Source: Gammaproteobacteria bacterium (GTDB lineage Bacteria; Pseudomonadota; Gammaproteobacteria; GCA-001735895). From it: a stretch of DNA of 7,375 nucleotides. The first letter of the stretch is position 1, and every line of letters begins with the position of its first letter. The stretch is from positions 1 through 7,375 of the forward strand of contig JAPUFZ010000248.1 of the NCBI GenBank assembly GCA_027293245.1, in the 5' to 3' direction. The notes beneath the pieces were generated by a model, which saw only the letters and a list, made by a program, of their open reading frames with translations, ran no database searches and was not told where the DNA came from. This document shows positions 1-4,519 of this stretch, one piece after another. The translations under genes were made by a program, and so were the position numbers.

Positions 1-723
1 ACCGTATAGCTCGAGCTTTCCGCGCAGGTATCTAAGATCTAAATTCGTCATTTCAGTTTCGACACAGTCAACCCCGAGACTGGCGATCTTTCCTGCCACA
101 AAGATTGTGCCGTCGTACATCGAGTCACCCAGGTTGTCGCCCGCGTCGCCAAGGATGATCATGCGGCCACGCTGCATCATGAAACCGGTAAAAGCTCCGA
201 CACTATCGCCAACGATGATGGTGCCGCCCTTCTGGTCGATTCCTACACGCGCTCCGGCCTGACCCTTACAGACCAGGTCACCGCCACGAATCGCGGCGCC
301 AAATAGTGAACCCGCATTCTTCTCGATAACAATGGTGCCCGCCATCATATTTTCAGCACAGGACCAGCCGACCCGGCCGGAGAGGTGAATATTGGCCCCG
401 TCGGTTAAACCGCAACCGAAGTAACCGAGGCTACCTTCGAAGTTCAGCTTCAATCGATTCAGAATGCCGACACCGAGTGAGTGCTTGGCACGCGGATTCA
501 GGACTGTAATCGACCCATGACCCGATTTCATCAATTCGCGAATCTTCAGGTTGATGTCGGATATCTCCATATCGGCCGCATCGAATTCGGCTGATTTTTC
601 AAAATCGACTTCGTAGGACCAGGGATAGGTGAAATTCTCTTCCTCGGTGGCCGAGAAAAATCGCTGCTGGGTCCGCCCACCCAGGTGCTCCTCGTGCAAG
701 CCCATGTCATGGGATGTACTCAC
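1..723 (-). CDS. glxC: GXGXG-domain protein, GlxC/MgsB-like (glutamate synthase C-terminal-domain homologue), 3' end outside window
   Basis: Reading the minus strand from a GTG at 723 gives 241 uninterrupted codons to the window edge. The protein corresponds to the C-terminal beta-helix domain of the glutamate synthase large subunit. Glycine-rich turns recur about every 18-20 residues from about residue 84 to 212 (for example GDLVCKGQAGARVG at 149-161, GGTIIVGDSVGAFTG at 166-180, GRMIILGDAGDNLGD at 186-200). In the family this domain is structural and is not itself catalytic. It serves as the B subunit of N-methylglutamate synthase (MgsB) or as GlxC of rhizobia, alongside the amidotransferase and an FMN subunit. 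The GTG start overlaps the TGA of the upstream gene by four bases (GTGA), typical of translational coupling. An in-frame ATG at 705 is an alternative start, but it has no better ribosome site. The first 60 residues are less recognisable. Usual family size is near 230-250 residues, so little is probably missing. Confidence 0.88.
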   Translation of the reverse strand, partial: MSTSHDMGLHEEHLGGRTQQRFFSATEEENFTYPWSYEVDFEKSAEFDAADMEISDINLKIRELMKSGHGSITVLNPRAKHSLGVGILNRLKLNFEGSLGYFGCGLTDGANIHLSGRVGWSCAENMMAGTIVIEKNAGSLFGAAIRGGDLVCKGQAGARVGIDQKGGTIIVGDSVGAFTGFMMQRGRMIILGDAGDNLGDSMYDGTIFVAGKIASLGVDCVETEMTNLDLRYLRGKLELYG

Positions 724-1658
724 GCTGCCCATACTTTTACCTCCCCCTCATAAGGATCCCAGGTGTCTATTTCACGCGGGAATATACTGCGGATAGCCAC
801 TTCCTCGGAAGCCAGGCCGACGAATTCATCGCTTTCGTACAACACCATGGGCTTGGCGCCCATCACGTCTTTTGCCATTCCCAACTGGTCGCTGGTTGCC
901 ACCAGGTAGGTAAATACGCCATCGAGTTGATCGATCGAACGTGCCATCGCTGCTTCGAGTTCGTCGCCCTGATCGATACGGTCGGCAATATAAACCGCAA
1001 TCAATTCAGAGTCACAGTCGGACACGAATCGATGTCCCCGACGTTCCAGGTCACGGCGGTAGGTCCAGTAATTGGTCAACTGGCCGTTATGAACTACCGA
1101 TACATCGTTAAACGGGTAAGCCCAGTAGGGATGTGCGGACCGAATATCGACATCGGACTCAGTCGCCATGCGCGTGTGACCAATCGCATGGGTACCGACA
1201 AAGCCCTTGATACCGTACTGCTCGGAAACCTCGGCGGCATCGCCCAGATCTTTGATTAATTCCAGTGCAGTGCCCACCGAGAGGATTTCAACCGCGTTTA
1301 TATCTTCGACGTAATCGATCAAACGCTTCAGATCACCATCGAATTTGAAGTGATATCGATACGCGTATTCGGTCGCTGCCTGTTCCTCGATAACCTTGGC
1401 TCCCATCTCCTCGAGACGCGAATCGACCTCTGCCTTGCGCTCAACCACCTGCCGATGGATATCGAAACCGGTAGCCATTTCTTCCTGTTCCGCCACCTTG
1501 AAGCGCAACACCATCAAACCTTTTTCAGGTTTACCATACAGCGCAAAACCGGTTGAGTCGGGTCCACGGTGCTTCAGAGCCTGAAGCATCTGGGTCATCT
1601 CGGTACCGATATCACTGCTTGCACCACCCTTCCAGATCAGTCCAGCAATACCACACAT
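720..1658 (-). CDS. glxB: Class II glutamine amidotransferase, GlxB/MgsA-like (separate glutaminase subunit)
   Basis: This 312-residue Ntn-type glutaminase begins Met-Cys, so removal of Met1 would expose Cys2 as the catalytic nucleophile. Other class II amidotransferase signatures are RGPDSTG at 31-37, GHTRMAT at 160-166 (Arg163 for glutamine binding), HNGQLTN at 190-196 (Asn191-Gly192 oxyanion site) and SDCDSEL at 213-219. There is no synthetase or FMN domain, so released ammonia or a glutamyl product must be handled by partner subunits. This fits the stand-alone GlxB/MgsA proteins rather than full-length GltB, PurF or AsnB. About 120 residues (40-160) separate the first two motifs, longer than in GlmS or PurF and rich in charged residues. 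The start is supported by AGAGGA seven bases upstream. It lies 40 bp after the ligase gene and overlaps the next gene by GTGA, so all three are likely co-transcribed. In N-methylglutamate synthase this is subunit A. Whether the amine product here is N-methylglutamate or glutamate is inference. Confidence 0.9.
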   Translation of the reverse strand: MCGIAGLIWKGGASSDIGTEMTQMLQALKHRGPDSTGFALYGKPEKGLMVLRFKVAEQEEMATGFDIHRQVVERKAEVDSRLEEMGAKVIEEQAATEYAYRYHFKFDGDLKRLIDYVEDINAVEILSVGTALELIKDLGDAAEVSEQYGIKGFVGTHAIGHTRMATESDVDIRSAHPYWAYPFNDVSVVHNGQLTNYWTYRRDLERRGHRFVSDCDSELIAVYIADRIDQGDELEAAMARSIDQLDGVFTYLVATSDQLGMAKDVMGAKPMVLYESDEFVGLASEEVAIRSIFPREIDTWDPYEGEVKVWAA

Positions 1659-1698
1659 AAGCTATTCCTCTTAAATTAAATAGTGTTTTTGAATGTGC

Positions 1699-3168
1699 CT
1701 ATGGCAGGCAATCAAGATAGGTTTCCAAATCCCAATCGGTGACTGTGGCGTTGTATCTCTCCCATTCATCGCGTTTGTAATGCTCGAATACCCTGTACAT
1801 CTCACCCGGCATAGACGACTTGATAACTTCGTCATTGCGCAGTTCTTCAAGGGCATCACCCAGTGACATCGGCAGCTTCTTGACGTTTTTACCGGCATCG
1901 ATCGCCTCGTAGATGTTGCGCTCTTCAGCTTCGCCTGGGTCGAGTTTGTTATCGATGCCATCGTCGAAAGCTTTCAGTAGCGCAGTACCCATCAAGTATG
2001 GATTTACCATCGAGTCAACCGAACGATATTCGAAACGGCCCGGAGCTGACACACGTAGTGCACAGGTACGGTTCTGGTAACCCCAATCGGCAAAGATAGG
2101 CGCCCAGAAACCGGTATCCCAGAGGCGACGGTATGAGTTAACCGTCGAAGAACCAATCGCGGTCAGTGCACCGAGGTGCTTGATAACGCCACCGATCGAC
2201 TGCAGACCAATCGGGCCTGGTGCGACCTCATCGATCGAAGGATCGGGCATAAATGTATTCTCACCACCCACCCGGTAAGTGAACGAACCATCCATACCAG
2301 CCAGAGAGTCAAATCCCAGTTTATTGACGACATCTTCACCACCACGCCACAACGACATATTGTGGTGACAACCAGACGCTGACACGCCCATAAATGGCTT
2401 CGACATGAAACAGGCGATCAAATTGTCTTCACGCGCTACCTGCGCACAAATTTGTCGGTAAGTAGTCAGTCGGTCTGCGTTACGCAGTACGTCATCGTAT
2501 TGTGTATTCAATTCCAACTGACCCGGCGCATCTTCGTGGTCACCCTGGATGATATCGAGGCCCATTTGCAGCGAATACTCGATTACCTTCATGAAAGTGG
2601 GGCGCAGCTCTTCGAACTGATCGATGTGGTAGCAGTTCGGCTTGGTAACACCACCGTTGGGCTTATCGTCATCACCGCGCTTCAGCCACATCATTTCCGG
2701 CTCGGTTCCACAACGCATTTCAAGACCGTGCTTATCCTGAAATTCCTGATGAATGCGACGCAGGTTTCCTCGGCAATCCGAAGACAATGCGCCGCCCGGG
2801 TTTTCACGCTCTTCGCGATTTCGAAATAGTGTACAGAACACACGACCGACGCGTTTGTCCCAGGGCAACTGACAGAAAGTTTCCGGATCAGGAATGCCGA
2901 TGAGCTCCCATGACTCTGGGCCATAGCCTATGTAATTTCCATGACGGTCGACAAACAGGTTTGCGGTTGAACCGTAAACTAACTGGAAGCCCTTTTCGGC
3001 CAGGCGTTCCCAGTGCGCAGCGGGAATACCCTTACCCATAATTCGGCCGGTAACCGAGACGAACTGGTAGTAAATATAATCGACACCGGTTTCCTTTATC
3101 TTTTCGCTGACCTGGCTGACCAGATCTGCGCGGCCTGGTGCTTCTACGTATGCTTGTAAATCAGTCAT
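1699..3168 (-). CDS. Glutamine synthetase family ligase, probable gamma-glutamyl-amine (GMAS-like) synthetase
   Basis: This 489-residue protein has the full GS catalytic fold and should form gamma-glutamyl amides from glutamate, ATP and an amine. The metal and ATP residues are visible: TEPE at 155-158 (Glu156/Glu158), HEDAPGQLELN at 211-221 (Glu212, Glu219), SGCHH at 265-269, NSYRRL at 344-349, QNRTCALR at 365-372 and RFEYRS at 378-383. By manual alignment to enterobacterial GS, the ammonium-pocket residue Asp50 is Tyr65 (VYGST), the flap Glu327 is Trp355 (GFWAP, after a one-residue insertion) and His271 is Asn270. These changes argue against simple ammonium assimilation and for a bulkier amine, as in gamma-glutamylmethylamide synthetase or GlnT-type enzymes. 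No adenylylation Tyr motif of GlnA is evident. The start has GGAG eight bases upstream. It heads the operon with the glxB- and glxC-like genes, the same partners as in the N-methylglutamate pathway. Family is certain; substrate is inferred. Confidence 0.9.
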   Translation of the reverse strand: MTDLQAYVEAPGRADLVSQVSEKIKETGVDYIYYQFVSVTGRIMGKGIPAAHWERLAEKGFQLVYGSTANLFVDRHGNYIGYGPESWELIGIPDPETFCQLPWDKRVGRVFCTLFRNREERENPGGALSSDCRGNLRRIHQEFQDKHGLEMRCGTEPEMMWLKRGDDDKPNGGVTKPNCYHIDQFEELRPTFMKVIEYSLQMGLDIIQGDHEDAPGQLELNTQYDDVLRNADRLTTYRQICAQVAREDNLIACFMSKPFMGVSASGCHHNMSLWRGGEDVVNKLGFDSLAGMDGSFTYRVGGENTFMPDPSIDEVAPGPIGLQSIGGVIKHLGALTAIGSSTVNSYRRLWDTGFWAPIFADWGYQNRTCALRVSAPGRFEYRSVDSMVNPYLMGTALLKAFDDGIDNKLDPGEAEERNIYEAIDAGKNVKKLPMSLGDALEELRNDEVIKSSMPGEMYRVFEHYKRDEWERYNATVTDWDLETYLDCLP

Positions 3169-3350
3169 ATTTATACTCCATTCGTTATTTTAGGAATTTC
3201 TGATTGAACAAATCTTTCGTTGTAACTCATCCGCTCCTGCTAATGACGTTTGATAATTATTTCGGACGACCTCACAGGCTGTTGTCGCAGTTACCCTGCG
3301 CATCAATTGCTGCGTTATTATTAGCCAGGTATTAACCGATATGACGACAA

Positions 3351-3360
3351 TGGTATACCC
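3351..3360. promoter_or_regulatory. Candidate GntR/FadR-type operator (TGGTATACCC)
   Basis: TGGTATACCC contains the perfect 8-bp palindrome GGTATACC at 3352-3359. It differs by one base from TGGTATACCA, the kind of site bound by several FCD-type GntR regulators such as UxuR and ExuR. It would sit about 10-20 bases downstream of the predicted start of the leftward transcript, where a repressor would block transcription. The regulator gene itself lies next door. Assignment of this protein to this site is inference from one match. Confidence 0.35.
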
Positions 3361-3375
3361 AACTATTGATCCATT

Positions 3376-3404
3376 ACAATACCTAAATCTTATTTTTTGT
3401 ACAA
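3376..3404 (-). promoter_or_regulatory. Candidate sigma-70 promoter of the ligase-glxBC operon
   Basis: On the minus strand a TTGTAC -35 element (3404-3399) is followed by a 17-base spacer and TATTGT as -10 (3381-3376). This puts the transcription start near 3369 and leaves a leader of roughly 200 nt before the ligase ATG. The -35 lies inside a TTGTACAA palindrome. The fit to consensus is moderate (four of six bases in each element), and AT-rich DNA gives such matches by chance, so confidence is low. Confidence 0.3.
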
Positions 3405-3529
3405 TTCAGTTAAATTTCTATCAATCCATTAGACCAATTTCCAATAATCATTATTGCCGGGTTTCCTGGAAGTTACTTTTACGGGGCCTGAGGGAACACG
3501 ATTCGAGGTTTTGCGCGTTGCATAAAATT

Positions 3530-3547
3530 TATTTAATTCCTTAAATA
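3530..3547. repeat. AT-rich inverted repeat TATTTAA-TTCC-TTAAATA
   Basis: Perfect 7-base arms are separated by four bases. The arms are all A/T, so an RNA hairpin would be weak and there is no GC-rich stem or T-tract of an intrinsic terminator. It could be a protein-binding site upstream of the GntR gene, or a chance feature of AT-rich DNA. Confidence 0.4.
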
Positions 3548-3755
3548 CAACTAGTTACTAGATATTATTGAAGGCATAATATGACTTTCAGCACTAGATT
3601 TCCAATGCTAGCCAGTTTTCTTCAAGGGTTGCATAGATGAAATCAAATTTACCCAGTATCCACCCATACAGCACCCTAAAAGGCTTGATTTCGATCTCTA
3701 AAGAAGGCAAAATTGTACCAATTGATAGTACCAAGATTATATATTTGGTTTGGTT

Positions 3756-3759
3756 GGAG
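3756..3759 (+). promoter_or_regulatory. Ribosome binding site fixing the GntR start
   Basis: GGAG lies seven bases before the ATG at 3767. The same frame is open back to an ATG at 3713, but that start has no comparable ribosome site, and the 18 extra residues it would add (hydrophobic and aromatic) are not seen ahead of the winged-helix domain in GntR proteins. The 3767 start is therefore preferred. Confidence 0.7.
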
Positions 3760-3766
3760 CTTGGCA

Positions 3767-4513
3767 ATGAGTACAGAGCAATACGGAAACCCAGGTTTGT
3801 CTGGTATCGATCTGAAACCAGGTTCAACAGGCACCACGACGCGCCTGGGTGTCACCGCCACAAACGTCGTATCACAGTTGCGCCGCATGATTCTCGAAGG
3901 TCAGTTTGCCCACGAAGAACGCTTGCCGGCGGAACGCAACCTGGCCGAGGAATTCAAGGTATCACGAGGCACCATCAGAACCGTGCTGCAAATTCTCGAA
4001 CAACAGCACCTGGTCACCCGCAAGGTCGGCAGCGGAACCTATGTCACTCACAGGGAACCCAGCAATCAACACGATATCTCGGCGATTACCAGCCCACTCG
4101 AAATGGTCGAAGTGCGCATCGCTATCGAACCGCAAATGGTGCGACTGGCGATTTCCAATGCCAGTCACCGGGATCTGGAAGAGTTGCGCATCGCTTTGCG
4201 TCAATGTGAGGATTGTGGCGGCGATCCGGAAAAATTTGCCATCGCCGATACTGCCTTCCACATGGCCCTTGCCCAATGCTCTAAAAACAAGTTGATGCTC
4301 TGGGTTTATGATCGAATTAGCGAAGTACGCCGCTATTCGCAATGGCGTTTGATGAAAGCCAGGCTGCTAACACCCGAACGTATCGATTATTACAATAATC
4401 AACACCGTGAAATTTACCAGGCTATCGCTTCACGCGATGCCAACAAGGCGGTCCAAACGATTAAAAATCACCTCTACGGTGTACACGATGATTTGCTTGA
4501 CACCGAAGGCTAA
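3767..4513 (+). CDS. GntR-family transcriptional regulator, FadR/FCD subfamily
   Basis: This 248-residue cytoplasmic DNA-binding protein has an N-terminal winged helix at about 30-96, with the typical GntR stretch LPAERNLAEEF (53-63), SRGTIRTVLQILEQQ (66-80) and the wing VGSGTYV (87-93). The C-terminal all-helical FCD ligand domain spans about 110-240. It keeps the likely metal and ligand residues Asp161, His165, His213 and His235, as in metal-containing FCD regulators that sense small carboxylates or amino acids. The first 28 residues are a low-complexity Gly/Thr/Ser-rich extension. The gene ends 6 bp before the DUF1989-GcvT gene, so the two are almost surely co-transcribed, and it is divergent from the ligase operon. 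By analogy with the family it most likely represses one or both units until a pathway substrate binds. The ligand is unknown. Confidence 0.92.
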   Translation: MSTEQYGNPGLSGIDLKPGSTGTTTRLGVTATNVVSQLRRMILEGQFAHEERLPAERNLAEEFKVSRGTIRTVLQILEQQHLVTRKVGSGTYVTHREPSNQHDISAITSPLEMVEVRIAIEPQMVRLAISNASHRDLEELRIALRQCEDCGGDPEKFAIADTAFHMALAQCSKNKLMLWVYDRISEVRRYSQWRLMKARLLTPERIDYYNNQHREIYQAIASRDANKAVQTIKNHLYGVHDDLLDTEG

Positions 4514-4519
4514 AGTTTT

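Larger units (their letters stand above)
3169..3766. other. AT-rich divergent intergenic control region
   Basis: About 600 bp separate the divergent starts of the ligase operon and the GntR gene, and the DNA is clearly more AT-rich than the flanking genes. No convincing protein gene lies here. Contents seen are: a candidate promoter for the leftward operon (3376-3404); a GntR-like palindrome (3351-3360); an AT-rich inverted repeat (3530-3547); a 19-codon reading frame with a good ribosome site (3581-3640); a small 5-bp stem, CGCAG-loop-CTGCG, at 3286-3300; and paired GTACCAA repeats at 3716-3722 and 3728-3734 close to the GntR start. The predicted leader of the leftward transcript would be about 200 nt. 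I could not match it to a known riboswitch. Confidence 0.7.

Noticed and set aside
714..1259. 181-codon plus-strand frame antisense to the amidotransferase gene
   Set aside because: It is the shadow of a well-supported protein, has no recognisable domain, and the opposite strand has all class II amidotransferase motifs. Other antisense frames (2452-2829, 3962-4342, 5876-6352, 6461-6802, 6922-7263) were rejected for the same reason.
3307..3335. Sigma-54 promoter for the ligase operon
   Set aside because: A GG...GC pair on the minus strand (CTGGCTAATAATAACGC) has 11 rather than 10 bases between GG and GC and lacks the rest of the consensus.
3169..3369. Riboswitch (glycine or guanidine class) in the ligase leader
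   Set aside because: Only a small 5-bp stem (3286-3300) and weak imperfect pairing are visible, and none of the conserved motifs of those classes could be recognised by eye.
3713..3766. Longer start for the GntR gene (18 extra residues)
   Set aside because: No ribosome site at 3713, while GGAG precedes the ATG at 3767, and the extra residues do not resemble GntR N-termini.
3594..3827. 77-codon minus-strand frame in the divergent region
   Set aside because: No ribosome site or known domain. It overlaps the GntR start antisense and would sit inside its promoter region.
3637..4209. 190-codon plus-strand frame overlapping the GntR gene
   Set aside because: Most of it lies in another frame of a clear GntR protein and reads as Arg/Thr/His-rich text with no domain. 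Only its ATGA start overlap is noted as a possible leader signal. The GntR frame is intact, so no frameshift needs explaining.
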